Shown: positions 1-11,132 of the stretch, piece after piece
How positions within the stretch are numbered: the first letter of the stretch is position 1
Layout: each line of letters starts with the position of its first letter
NCBI GenBank assembly: GCA_003988855.1
Contig: QYAI01000015.1
Coordinates: 124,001-188,000, forward strand
Source: Arachnopeziza araneosa
Taxonomy: Eukaryota > Ascomycota > Leotiomycetes > Helotiales > Arachnopezizaceae
Length of the DNA: 64,000 nucleotides
Direction of reading: 5' to 3'
Made by a program: the position numbers and the translations under genes
The notes under the pieces: model-generated
The model's database searches: none
Seen by the model: only the letters and a program-made list of their open reading frames with translations
What the model was told of the DNA's origin: nothing

Positions 1-919
1 CTCTTTGATCCAACTACTCCGCCAATTCTCCTCTTTACATTCAGATCGAAAACAGATTTCTGTCGGGTTCATCGGATATCCCAACACTGGGAAATCTTCG
101 ATTATTAACACACTCCGGAAGAAGAAAGTCTGCACAGTGGCTCCCATTCCTGGCGAAACAAAAGTCTGGCAATACATCACTCTCATGAAAAGAATATATC
201 TGATAGATTGCCCTGGAGTTGTTCCTCCAAGTACCACAGACACCCCACAGGATATTTTATTGAGAGGAGTTGTCAGAGTAGAGAATGTCGAACATCCTGA
301 ACAGTATATCCCAGCTGTCCTCAACAAAACAAAACCACAGCATATCGAGCGAACATATCAAATTAAAGGATATGAGAATCACATCGAATTTTTAGAACTT
401 CTTGCCAGAAAAGGAGGTAGATTATTGCATGGAGGCGAACCAGATGTAGATGGTGTGGCAAAAATGGTTCTGAACGATTTCTTACGAGGTAAAATCCCTT
501 GGTTCACGCCTCCTCCAATTCTTGAAGGCGCTGAAGAGAAGGGAATTGAAGGTCGTGAGGGTAGACTTGGTGAGATGGGAAGAAAAAGAAAACGGGATGA
601 TGAATCAGTCGCAGATACAACCTTTACCGAAACTGCATCGATAAACCAAACTGAGAATCAAGAAGTTTCGGACTTTGAAGGTTTTGATAGTGATGGTGGA
701 GCAGAGTTGGATGTTGTCGGTCAGGTTGATGCTGCTTTCGGCCTTGACTCGGATGATGAAAGCGAGCTTGGCGAAGAAAACGATGAGAATTCAACTGACG
801 AAGAATTGTCGGAAGAAGATGACGCTGCTGAAGAGCAGTTACAAGAGGAGCTGCACGACGACGCCGACGCCACAGAGGACTCCCGGAAACGGCCGAAAAA
901 GAAGCGTCAGAAGATTTAG
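1..919 (+). CDS. NOG2: Nucleolar GTP-binding protein NOG2 (C-terminal part)
   Basis: This is the 3' part of a NOG2/Nug2-type GTPase, the circularly permuted GTPase that acts in late nuclear maturation of the pre-60S ribosomal subunit. The frame is open at the left edge, so the N-terminus and the NKxD (G4) motif, which precedes G1 in this permuted family, lie outside the window. Visible are the P-loop GYPNTGKS (about 74-97), the G3 motif DCPG (about 206-217) and the conserved NOG2 segment that ends with the sequence IPWFTPPP (about 490-513). The tail is highly acidic (runs of D/E) and ends in basic KKKRQK, the usual nucleolar-type tail of this family. It ends at TAG 917-919. JIP5, another ribosome-biogenesis gene, lies 4 kb away beyond two pseudogenes. 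Identification is by recalled family sequence and is strong. Confidence 0.95.
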   Translation, partial: SLIQLLRQFSSLHSDRKQISVGFIGYPNTGKSSIINTLRKKKVCTVAPIPGETKVWQYITLMKRIYLIDCPGVVPPSTTDTPQDILLRGVVRVENVEHPEQYIPAVLNKTKPQHIERTYQIKGYENHIEFLELLARKGGRLLHGGEPDVDGVAKMVLNDFLRGKIPWFTPPPILEGAEEKGIEGREGRLGEMGRKRKRDDESVADTTFTETASINQTENQEVSDFEGFDSDGGAELDVVGQVDAAFGLDSDDESELGEENDENSTDEELSEEDDAAEEQLQEELHDDADATEDSRKRPKKKRQKI

Positions 920-1679
920 ATAAAATCAAATCATTAACTTCTTTTGAGGAATGCGACGGTGGAGCTTGGCTAGCACCCTTGCAGCACCCTTGCGTATATT
1001 GTGTGATAGTGAATGCCAATGCGTCAGGCTGAATGGCCATCTTTAAAGGTGACAACATCGCCGTTCTCAACATCTCTATTTCAAGCACTCTAAAGAACAC
1101 CCAGGGAACTGCTTCCTATGAGTACCCAGATTAAGCACAGACGGTTTGCATTGTTTCGTCTTAGTGATTAGGGATAACAAAAACTGTGTTTCATCATAAG
1201 GCTCAAGTGCGAAGGATAATAGAGACGGAAAGAGACTTCTGTAGCACGAGTCGTATGAGTTGTGTGAGTTTATTCCTAAAATCTAAGTTTCAGGTTATTA
1301 ATCGTAGATCGTGATCATGTGTGAAATAAGATGGATAAGAGGGGAAGCTCGTATTATAAAGGATAAATTCTCGAAGCTCATAGTCAGAGGCATCAGTGTC
1401 AATTTGACATTAGTAGACTTTCCATCTAATCAACATACTTGGGGTAGTTGCAAACGTCCTTGGTCAACTCCTCCCCTTTCCTAAGCGAAAAGTGGTCTGT
1501 GTACTATTTACTTTACCGAGCCGAGACTAGCAAGCCTACCACATTGACTCATCAAACACTGAATCCAAATTATATCGTGTCTGACGACAGTTGATATACA
1601 GCCGAACCTGAGTATTTTGATTGAGGGCTTCAGTTAACCACAAAGCCAGTTTAGAACTTTCGCACCATTTTACGCAAGG
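920..1679. other. Intergenic region, 760 bp
   Basis: This is the 3' flank of NOG2 and upstream flank of the FunK1 relic. It is AT-rich with no coding-like frame. A minus-strand open frame at 624-1100 is a shadow of the acidic NOG2 tail. I see no RNA gene or element. Confidence 0.6.
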
Positions 1680-3571
1680 ATGTCAAACATCAAAGTGGAC
1701 TCGCCTCATCTTGCCAGATGTAGCATAAGTCTAAACAAAGGATCTCTTAGATCTGCCCCGCTTCAAACACCCGAGCACGAGGCTAAAGCCGAAGACTATC
1801 AGAGCATTCTCGACAAAATCAGTGGCCGCATCTATGACGGAGTTGAAGGCTTCTTTGAAAAGTATTTTGAGAATAAACCTTGGTCGCCATCAGTTGAGCA
1901 GATTGTTCGAGCTTCAACCCAGGAACCCCCTCCTAGCTTGGTTCTTAAGCTTGTCTTGGAATCTACGTCGGCCTCCCTTGGAGGACGCAGTGTATTCCAA
2001 TCCAGTCCTCCGAGACCGCACAGCGAGTCTACCCCTCAGCACACGTCGCATCTCTTTCTCGTCCCCAACGAGTCTGCTTGCGGTGGTGACTATAGCTGGG
2101 CTGATGTTCAGGTTGTCGGACAATTCCAAGGCGGCACTCATGATGACTACCTTCGAGGGTTTCTGCGCCTCTGCGGACACGCTCGGGAGGTATTCGTGAG
2201 TCAGCCGACGCGCCTATTTCTGCACGGTTTCTACGTCTTTGGATCCATGATGGAGCTTTGGATGTTTGACCGATCCGGCCTGTACAGCTGCGAGCCGTTC
2301 GACACAGACGCTGACCTAGGTCGGTTAATCACTATCGTCGCTGGCTACAAGAGGATGAGCGATAGCGAGCTAGGGATCAACATGCTCATTAAAGAGGATA
2401 AAGCTGGCAAATACATCTTGTTCCAGGGTGACTATGAGCCCCAGGCTTGAAAACTCTATTTGGAAGACTAATCAGTCGCATTTCCTCGAAGGATGGTGAG
2501 CCAGGGGCCCATGTGTTATAGGGTAAGGAGACCAGCTTCGATGAATTGGGAGTTTGTGCTCAAGTTGTCCTGGCGGTCGGACAAACGAAGCCGAGAAGAA
2601 AAGATCTTGCGACTGATCAAGGAATGTAAGGTCTGGGGGTGGTGCAACTCTTTGGCTACCAACAGCTCAACACCATTTCGAACCTCCGGTAAGGCCTGCG
2701 GTTCGGCGCTCCCCGAGAGCTTCCTCTGGCGACTAGCGCAGCTGTAGCAGATACGGCGCAGTCGAAGACCATTAGTGCGAGTCCAGGAGTTGTTAACGCC
2801 TGCAGTGTGGAGGTTAGACCAATCGGGCAAGAGCATCCCAATGGCAAAAGCATTCTACCGTTCGATGACCTAGCCTTCTGCTGCTTGGTTGCTTCTCCTC
2901 TTGGCCACCCTCTCGATAAATTTGACATCGTCCTGGAGTTCCTCGAGGGCTGCCGTGACGCTATAAAGGGACATCGGTCTCTCTACTTAGATGGGAAGAT
3001 ACTCCACCAAGACGTGTCTAAGGACAACATCGTCATCCCCGAGATAAAGACGCGGGGAGAGCCACTGGGGATCCTGATCGATCTCGACCTAGCCATGGAA
3101 CTGGCCGTCGGCCCACAGAAGCCAGGAGAGCTTATTGGAACCAAGGCATTCATGGCAATCGAGTTGCTGGCGCGCAAGCCACACACGTACTGTCACGACC
3201 TGGAGTCGTTCTTCTATGTCTTCCTGTGGATTGCCATATGTGGGGGCCACAAGCGGCTCCCTTTGGAAAGCCGACTTCAACGCTGGGAAGCCGGTAGCTG
3301 GGGTGTTGTGGCACTGAACAAGGCAGAAGACGTAGCGGAGGAGAACTTCGCAATCATCATCTCCGAGTTCTTGCCAGCATTCAAGAGCCTTGAAGGGCTA
3401 GCTCGCGATCTACGCAAGGTGCTACTCTTCCCATTGCCAGACGGATCACTTTCCACAGGGACGAGTTACGAACCCGAAGAGGTTCAGCGACTCTACGATG
3501 AGATGATCGGCGCATTTGACGTGGCTACAAATTCCTATGTACAGAGGACGTCTGTAGCTGGTAAGATTTGA
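1680..3571 (+). pseudogene. FunK1-type fungal protein kinase pseudogene
   Basis: The conceptual translation follows the FunK1 fungal-specific kinase family, with a helical N-terminal region and then a divergent kinase fold. Family-like segments are FVSQPTRLFLHGFYVFGSMM, MCYRVRRP (ATP-lobe start) and the catalytic/activation stretch LHQDVSKDNIVIPE then IGTKAFMAIELL and HTYCHDLESFFYVFLWIAIC. The frame is broken. In-frame stops lie at 2448-2450 (TGA), 2469-2471 (TAA, consistent with CAA to TAA) and 2690-2692 (TAA). One base is missing in the G-run at about 2634-2639, which moves the reading from frame 3 to frame 2. Homologous coding resumes after each lesion, so these are not intron boundaries. 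The catalytic D and the lysine after it (DVSKDN) survive. The gene is most simply a recent pseudogene. A sequencing error could explain the G-run lesion but not three stops. Confidence 0.85.
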
Positions 3572-3636
3572 ATGACGGAAATTGCTGAGGACTTCATCAA
3601 TCGGAGACGTCGCGCAAATTCGAATATCACAGGAAT

Positions 3637-4543
3637 TTGCAGTATTATCAGCTAATAGCCAATAAATTTCCCATTAAAGCAATTATCCAAAAGATTCCCG
3701 AGCTCTATCAAAGCGCGGGAAACTCACACACCCATTGGCTTGAAGCTGCCAGAGGTATCTGCACCACCGACACTTTTCCGAAGCTCGCTTCTCGCACATT
3801 CACACTTCCGTCCTCACGAGAGACAACTTTATCTATTGCTGGTATTACCAAAGGTGCAGGAATAATTCATCCCAATATGGCGACAACTCTCGCAATTATT
3901 TGCACAGATGCTCCAGTGACTCCGCTGCTCTTTAACAAATGACGTGGCCGTTATGCCAGCTAATGGTGCTGCTGGAGGAAGTGAAATCGGCTTCCACTCT
4001 AATTCAACCTCACAGTCTGAAGACTTCGTAGTTTTTCAAAAGATGCTTATTGAATTCATGGTCGAAATGGCAAAACTCGTCGTTTGTGATGGTGAAGGCG
4101 CAACCAAGTTCATCACTATCCGTGTGAGAGGGCTGACTCCATACTCTGCCGGGAGACATATTGCATCTGTCATCGCTCGCTCTGTTCTTGTCAAGACAGG
4201 TATATATGAAAAGGATCCTAACTGGGGAGGCATCTTAGCCGCACTAGGGCACTCCTTGATTGGTACAGAGTTCGCAGGGAAAGGTCTGATCCTGCCAAAA
4301 CTGACGTCCGTAAGTTTTGTGCCGACTGACGGAGGTCCTGAGTTAAAATTTCTGGGTAGAAGATCATCGATGAATGTTGACGACGAGAAAATAAAAGATC
4401 TCATGGAACAACATGATACTGAAGTGGTGGTACACCTAAGAGATGCACTGGAAAGCGTAGGAGCTAATATCGAAGAGGCTACTTATTGGACCTGTGATAT
4501 GACTCACGAATTTATTATAATCAATGAAGATTTTCGGACCTAG
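3637..4543 (+). pseudogene. Truncated ARGJ (ornithine acetyltransferase) pseudogene
   Basis: The C-terminal two-thirds of a mitochondrial ArgJ-type bifunctional glutamate N-acetyltransferase/ornithine acetyltransferase (arginine synthesis, acetyl cycle). The autocleavage region reads KGAGIIHPNMATTLAI, keeping the M-A-T motif whose Thr becomes the N-terminal nucleophile. Downstream come CDGEGATKFITIRVRG and GKDxNWGG-like EKDPNWGGILAALGHSL, and the native-looking C-terminus ends FIIINEDFRT. The normal N-terminal third is absent, because no family-like sequence precedes 3660. At about 3925-3945 the frame shifts and roughly 25 expected residues between TDAPVTP and NDVAVMPANGAAGG are missing. Both defects point to a dead partial copy. 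It lies 65 bp after the FunK1 relic. A functional copy is presumably elsewhere in the genome (inference). Confidence 0.85.
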
Positions 4544-4947
4544 AGAACTGTGTTGGAAAGTAGGTGAGCTATTGTCTTTCAATAGCTTAAACACCAAATA
4601 CTTCACTGCGCGTAAAGAAGAAATTTGGAGCTGAACTTCTGAAAATTGCCATCACAGTGTATCGTGTTAGAGCTGGCATGGTCCGCTGCCATTGGCTACA
4701 TAGCCTTGGCTCCACCGGAAATAATCACTCGAGTCTAAATAAATAAGACTAGTAATTTCGATTCTGCCCTCCCAAAGGTACTACTTCAATTGAGAAAAAT
4801 ATAGATCAAATATATGTTCATGTCGTGTGGCCTGTGATTGGTGGAATCACGTAACCTTACAAGGCTGAGGACATTTTCTCTCCGCCTCGCCAAATATCCA
4901 ACCTCCGAAATTCAACAAATAAAACAGAACAATGCCCAGATGCCAAA
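4544..4947. other. Intergenic region upstream of JIP5
   Basis: 404 bp between the ARGJ relic and JIP5, AT-rich at 4720-4815. It presumably contains the JIP5 promoter. No other feature seen. Confidence 0.5.
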
Positions 4948-6277
4948 ATGTTTGAGAATCTTTGCACTCTTCCCCTCTCTTCAGAGCTTTTTGCTCAAGC
5001 TCTCCATCCTGAAGAGCCGGTCCTTGCCGTGGGGTTATCTGCCGGCCACGTTCAATCTTTCCGGCTACCACCTGTAGCTGGGAACTCGAGCGACGACGAG
5101 GACGCGGATGGAAATACGAGCGTTCTTTCTACTGGCACAAGTACTATTGATATCGAGTGGCGTACACGGAGGCACAAGGGTAGCTGCCGGACTCTCGCAT
5201 ATAGTCTCGACGGTGAAGGTACCTATTCCCCACAGTTAAAACCCAGAATGTCATCTTACCAATTGAATTTTAGTTCTCTATTCTGCAGGTACAGATGGCC
5301 TTCTCAAAGCTGCTTCGTCTTCTACTGGGCAAGTGGTTTCAAAGATTATTATGCCATTCGATCCCTCTACCAATGAAGTCGACCCGCCAACCCTGCTACA
5401 TGCCCTTTCTCCACAGACCCTACTCCTTGCTACTGACTCTGCTGCACTACACCTCTACGACTTACGAACTCAAGTTACACTCTCATCAAAACCGAGCCAA
5501 ACACACCGTCCACATGACGACTATATTTCCTCATTAACCCCGCTCCCACCTACAGAAGCCAGTACCAGTGGTTTCAGCAAGCAGTGGGTCACGACCGGTG
5601 GAACTTCATTAGCTGTAACCGACCTCAGAAGAGGCGTGTTGGTTAAGAGTGAAGACCAAGAGGAAGAGTTGTTAAGCAGTGTCTTCGTTGGTGGTTTGTC
5701 CTCCAAGCCTGGGCGGAGTAAAGGCGAGAAAGTCCTTGTAGGTAGCTCCAACGGAGTGTTGACTTTATGGGAGAGGGGTGTATGGGATGATCAAGATGAA
5801 CGCATAATTGTGGATGGTGGAAGAGGTGGGGGTGAGAGCTTGGATGCATTAGTCGTCATGCCTGAAAATGTAGGCGATGGTGGGAAGAATGTCTGCGTTG
5901 GTGTTGGAGATGGCACCATCCGTATTGTGAAGTTGGGTCCAAATAAAGTCTTAGAAGAACCTCTACGACATGATGAGATCGAATCTGTGGTTGCGTTAGG
6001 TTTTGATGTTGAAGGCAGACTGATCAGTGGCGGCGGATCAATCGTCAAAGTTTGGCAGGAGAAGATGTCCCTCGACTCGGGCAGCGATGAAGAGTCAGAT
6101 GAGGCTAATGAAAGCTCGACGAAGAAGAGGACTTTGGCTGGAAGCGATAGTGATGATAGTGATGATGACAGTAGTGAGGATGAACAGGGAGGTCGAAAGC
6201 AACGAAAGAAGAGAAGAAAAGCTAAAGGAACCAAAAACATAGGAAATGGTATTTTGGGATTCAAAGGTTTGGAATAG
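4948..6277 (+). CDS. JIP5: WD repeat-containing protein JIP5
   Basis: Two exons, 4948-5218 and 5289-6277, give 419 residues. The 70-nt intron (GTACCT...CTGCAG) splits a Gly codon and restores the frame exactly (LDGEG-TDGLLKA). The start MFENLCTLPLSSELFAQALH is the family's usual N-terminus. It is a small WD40 propeller protein of the yeast Jip5 family, a nucleolar factor needed for 60S biogenesis. WD-like segments include LATDSAALHLYDLRT, VLVGSSNGVLTLWERG and ISGGGSIVKVWQE. The C-terminus has a serine/aspartate-rich acidic stretch followed by a basic KQRKKRRKAKG tail and the conserved ending NGILGFKGLE. Length agrees with the family (about 400-450). NOG2 nearby works in the same pathway. Confidence 0.93.
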
Positions 6278-6668
6278 ACCCCAGAAATCTTGTCTGCTGT
6301 AGTCTATTATCTTGCGAAATCGCGGAAAAAGTTAATCAAATGACAGCATCTTTTCCCCCAGATTATCCACACCGTTTACCACAGACACATTATTAACTGT
6401 TCTCAGATGCTGACTATATTCCAAGGTTACCACAAGTTATGGTTAAGCTGGACTATTAAGATAATTGAAAAATGCTAACTGCTGTTGAACTAGGAGGCTA
6501 TCAAGCCGACTATTCCGAATTCAGTGCCTCCAATTACCTAAGAAAGAAGTAGAGCAATAACCAAAATAACAGCACCGTCAAAAATCCACTTAAAACAACC
6601 AAAGATTACAGCAATCCAGTCCGTTCCAAAATCAACCCAAAACAGTCATCTAATTAATCTCAATACAC
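6278..6668. other. Intergenic region between convergent genes
   Basis: 391 bp between the 3' ends of JIP5 (plus) and the zinc-finger gene (minus). It is AT-rich 3'-flanking sequence with no coding-like frame. Confidence 0.5.
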
Positions 6669-9600
6669 CTATTTTTTTCTTGGGGCCCTTTTGGTTTGTT
6701 TAGCCACGTCTTTGTTGAATCGAGCTTTCTTCTTCGCTGGGACATATGTCGACTCATCATTCTCCTCCACTATCGCTTCTTCATGGTCCTCTGACAGCGA
6801 TGTGGACTGTTCATCACTTGATACGATAACTATCTCATTCAACTTCCTATTCTTCGCACCAGGTGGAAATCCAGAAGCACTCGCACTCCGTGTGGTTCTC
6901 TTCGGTGCCGTCGCCGTGGTACTTGTGCCCGTCGGGTCCGAAGAACCCCCGGGCTTGGTTGTGCCAGAATCTTGTTTAGAAGTGTCAGTAGGCTTCCCGC
7001 TTAGCTCAGGTGCATCTTCATCTGTTGTTTTTTGGCGTTTGGGGGGGGGACCCGTGTCTGTCTTTTCTTGAGACCGTTTTCCCGAGTTCTTATTACCCTT
7101 CCTAGGGGATGTTCTTCTGCCCCTGTCTGATGATGTTGGTTGTCTAAGGTGCTGTACTTTATCTTGAATTGCTTTTTCTTTAGTAGAAATAACACCGAGC
7201 TTTCCATTCAGGTCATCCAAATGTTGCGAAAGATCAAGCGAACCTTTGCAAGGTTCTGTAGGAGGATCCACTACACCTCCGTGCTGGTGGTGAGTGTGGT
7301 CGTGGATGTAGTGGGCTTTGAATTCATTGTACTTTCCACCAAGGCCGATGAGCAGGCCGCAACGCTCTATCCGACCATCTGACTCGACACTCAAAGGGCA
7401 TTTGAATTGGAAGTTGGCCAGGTGAGTCTTTATATGCTCGGCAAACTCATTTTTTGAAATGTTGTTGAGTTCGACTGCTGTAAGTGTGCAGTGCTCATAT
7501 GGGCACGAGTCGATTTTCCCACCAGCTTGTGCCTTCTTAGTGGCTGCGGTCCCCTTCGCATCTGCTGCGGCCTTGGCCACGTCGAAGGCCGCCTGTTGGG
7601 TCTTCAAAGCAGCTTCTTTCTTTGCAACTTCAGCCTCACGAGCTTTGACGTCTTTTTCGCGCTTATCAAGGGCCGCATTTGTCGCCGTATTTGTGGTAGC
7701 ATTGCCCTGGGTATTGCCTGGTGCTGCTTGGGTTAGGTTCACGACTTCGTCAAAGTAGAAAGCACAAAGTTGACTGTTTACTTACTCTGATTTTCACCAT
7801 CATCAATCACGCAAGTATGGTCATGTGCGGCACGCTCATCTCTGGTCATCCCAGAAAGGCTTTCGCCGCACCTTCGACAAAACTTCCTCTTGAAACCTCG
7901 AGGTGGGCGACACGCCTTGCGGTGTCTCTTAGCTCCACCACTATCTCCAGCCAATAGCCTCAGATCGAATCCGCATGTCCGGCAAAAGATGCGATTACCA
8001 TTCTGATGACAATGGCTGTCATGGTCTGCTGCTTGCTGTTCCGTCTCAAGAATTCTATTCCTGCCACAGTACTCGCAAAAATGGGGTATCTCAGAGGCTC
8101 GGTCAAGTCCAAGGTTAGGTGGGCAGCCAGTCAATTCATTGTTGTGGTAGTCCCGCTCAACTTCAGAAAAATGGTCTAGATTAACGCCACAACGATCACA
8201 GAAAGGTATGCATCCAATCGAGTGTTCAGTTCCATGGAAGAGGATATCGTCTGGAGACTGATCTTGGAGATCAATGTCGCAAGCAGGGCATACAAAATTT
8301 GCCGACCAATCCTTCATTGTTGCGCTTTCGTTCTCAATTTGGTGATCATACAAATGTTGCCTTCTTTGCTCCGCGTCCATGAAAACCCATCTATTACTAT
8401 CACAGAGTGGACAGGCACCAGCATTTCGAAGAGAATCAAAATGTTCTTTGTAGTGTGCGAGTTTTTGTTCTGGACGATAAGCTGCAAAGCTCGTCTGGCA
8501 AAGATCACATATTTCTCTCCTATCCAAGAGAGCATTGCGGAGAGCATAGTTGTGCTGTTGCAAGTGATCAATATCTGTCGGCGTAAGACGCTGGGCGTAG
8601 ACTGTTGGGACATTGGAAGTAAAACCTAAAGCCAACTCTTGACTTGGACCAAAGAACGGTGCCGCTGGCTGCCGCCCTGGCTCAATTACTGACTGTGGCC
8701 TTATATAGGCCTGTTGCCGCTGTCTGTCCTGGAAACTCTCTTCACGTGTCCAAGTATCGAAAGGCTGGGGGATATTTCGTTTGACTTGGGGTCGTCGAAA
8801 GCGCTCTCGGTTGAGTCGCAATGGCTGATTCAGGATTTGTTGTAACGGGGTTGTTTTTTGGCCCTTTGTTTTTGGTTCCGGAGGTGGTGGTGGTGGACCA
8901 CCATGACCGTCATCTGGAGGTGGTGGTAAATCATAATCGTCATCGGGAGGTGGTGGTGAATCATAATCGTCATCGGGAGGTGGTGGTGAATCATGATCAT
9001 CATCCGGAGGTGGTGGTGGTGCGGTTATTCTTATATCTGGAGCCCTCGGTGCATCGTCGAAGCGACGAATGACAAATGCCCACGCCCTATGAGGATCCCC
9101 TCCAAATATTCGTGGTTGGATATATTGATTCCATAGGACAGACAATAGTTTAATGTCCAAATAGTACGTAGCCTCCAATTTTTGATCATCATTCTTAGAT
9201 AACGAACGCGAATATTGGTCAGCGAACAAACGAGGGTATCCTCGCGAATGCTCTAGAACTTCGCGAAAACTCTCCAGAGAATTCTCCAAGTATTCCACAC
9301 GACCACGTGGGGCATATAGAGTAGCTGAAGGTGGTATGTTTCGTGGCGCCGATGGGTCTTCCAGCTCCTGGGGTATATATTCTGGGGGCCACCATTTGGG
9401 AAGTGATGTCGTATCGTTAGAGTCATGTGCAACAATAGCCCAATCTGCATTACCGAACACCTTCTCACCAATTTCTTTTCTATAGAGAGCTTCCATGGGC
9501 CCTGACGGGAATACGATTGTGTGCCGCCAGCTTTTGATACTAGCTATACCGTTGACATTAGTTGCATCGGCGATGTGCTTCAAGTAGAAGCTGACAGAAA

Positions 9601-11132
9601 ATGATCCATCCCCCACGTTTAATAAGCGGTTGACGTGGTTCCTAAATGACTGTGAAGTATTTATGAATTTTCTTGAACGTTGGTTTATTGTATATATCTC
9701 ATGATTATACGGCATTTCAGAAATTCCCCAGGTTGAATTGAACTCTTTCTCTTGACATTCATCGATACTTATCTGCGCCTTAGGTTGGCCACCAGGATCT
9801 CTTACAGCCATAGGCCAGTCTCCGAGTGGGTTATAAAGACGGGCCTTTATATATTGGTCATACATGTGGCTGTACTCGTTCTTCCTAACCATGAAGGACC
9901 GGACAAATCTCTTGTAACGATCTCCTTTATGATCTTCTTGATTGCGATACTGGTCGACCATCACTACCCAATCATCATCATAGGCTAGCCCTAACAGAAA
10001 CACTGCTTTCTTTTTGAAGTCTTCTGGGTCGTTCTTCTTGGACTCATCTGCGAGTCTTACCTTTTGCTTGTCATGATCGTTATAGAGGTATAACCAGAAA
10101 TCCTGAGATTTGGGTTTAGAAGATGTGCCACCACCATTTAAGCTTGGTTGGTAAGGAATCCTGGTGCCGTGAGTTTGTGCTAAATCTGCAGGAGATCCGG
10201 CTCCACCGCGCATACCTGTCCGATTAGAGGGCCAGGACGGATTGCGGCGTGGATTGGCTCTCGCATGGCTCCTTGCGCGCGAGCTTGGGAGGAAAATTGG
10301 TCCTTTATATTTTCTTACGGCATTCCGAGGGTTCGGCCCTGTAAATATCAGCGCGTTCCTAGAATGAATACGATGCACATCGAATAGACTTACGGCGAAG
10401 CATTGGAAATTCCCACCCCCGCTCATGATAGAGGTCTAAGAATTCAAGAGGCTTTTCAGCATATAGGATTCTTTGAACCCTGGGAATCTCTGCGGGATCA
10501 TCAGGTTGGTCATCCCCATCTTGCCCTGCGTTTTCGCAGTTATTGCTCGTCAATGGTTCAACTGGTAAGCCGAAATACACCATGGTCAATTTGGTGATAA
10601 TATTGTTGCGCTGACCATGGAACCGACCATCTAAAGCAATATTCTTTCGGTACTCTTCGGCTTTCTTTTTTTGAAGTTCGAGTATTGTTCCATTGGTAGA
10701 TGGGGGCATCAGCAAAAGTCTGTCTTCCTCGGTGAACCCAAAGTCTTTGTGATTGATAACGTTCCAGATACTGTCGGTAGCCAGGCTAGCCTGAAGTTTT
10801 TGACGTATTGCTACCCAACGTGGGTCTGTTGGGGAAATAAAGAAATCCAAATTCGGTTTTTCTACACGCACTTGGGTCCTCAAGTTATCGATATTTTCAG
10901 CATCAAAATATGCGTCAACCCGAGCTGCCGTACGTCTCATCAATTCAATGCGATCCATTGGGGGCTGTGTACCTGGAGTTTCATCATCATCGTCCGAAGT
11001 GTTTGATCCATTCTGCTCTTGTCTTTGCTGGTTCGTGAATTTATTGTAAAGTCTCAGAAAGATGTTTCCTTGGGGAGGAGATGGCGCTTCTTCCTTCGGC
11101 GTGGTTACTGTACCAGCTGCTGCTCCTGCCAT
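6669..11132 (-). CDS. Large multi-zinc-finger protein, function unknown
   Basis: Three exons are inferred: 11132-10394, 10338-7786 and 7723-6669, giving 1,448 residues. Both junctions are phase 1. Intron 1 (10339-10393, 55 nt) has GTAAGT and TTTACAG. Intron 2 (7724-7785, 62 nt) has GTAAGT, a CTAAC branch site and GCAG; an acceptor at 7745 would also keep frame. The start MAGAAAGTVTTPK is the first ATG of the frame. Residues 1-680 form an unfamiliar globular region (FWLYLYNDHDKQKVRLAD; DDWVVMVDQYRNQ). Residues about 686-733 are a proline/aspartate repeat. About 850-1090 hold seven compact Cys2-His2 or Cys2-His-Cys units (CDLC...HYKEH, CPLC...HLYDH, CPAC...HGTEH, CDRC, CEYC, CRTC, CRRC). Two more follow at about 1170-1245 after a coiled coil rich in K/E/A. 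The tail is basic and Ser/Thr-rich, ending KRAPRKK, and looks nuclear. I do not recognise the family. Confidence 0.75.
7041..7049. repeat. Homopolymer G9 inside coding exon
   Basis: Nine consecutive G on the plus strand encode the three prolines of GPPPKRQK in exon 3 of the minus-strand zinc-finger gene. A one-base slip here would change the last 130 or so residues. Confidence 0.8.
8879..9021 (-). repeat. 30-bp minisatellite encoding PPPPDDDYDS repeats
   Basis: About four tandem units of roughly 30 bp lie inside exon 2 of the zinc-finger gene. On the minus strand they encode ten-residue units of the form PPPPDDDYDS, with variants ending HDS, YDL and GHGG. The middle two units are nearly identical in DNA, and the outer ones have drifted. 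Copy-number change would stay in frame. Confidence 0.9.

Noticed and set aside
624..1100. Minus-strand open frame opposite the NOG2 tail
   Set aside because: It is the complement of an acidic repeat-rich coding region; its translation is low-complexity without family features.
2448..2492. Possible intron removing the first two stops of the FunK1 gene
   Set aside because: The sequence between the stops (KLYLED) matches the family and no donor or acceptor fits, so the stops are true lesions.
7778..7780. Stop codon apparently ending the zinc-finger gene
   Set aside because: It lies inside a GT-AG intron; the frame continues into a further exon with more zinc-finger-like units.
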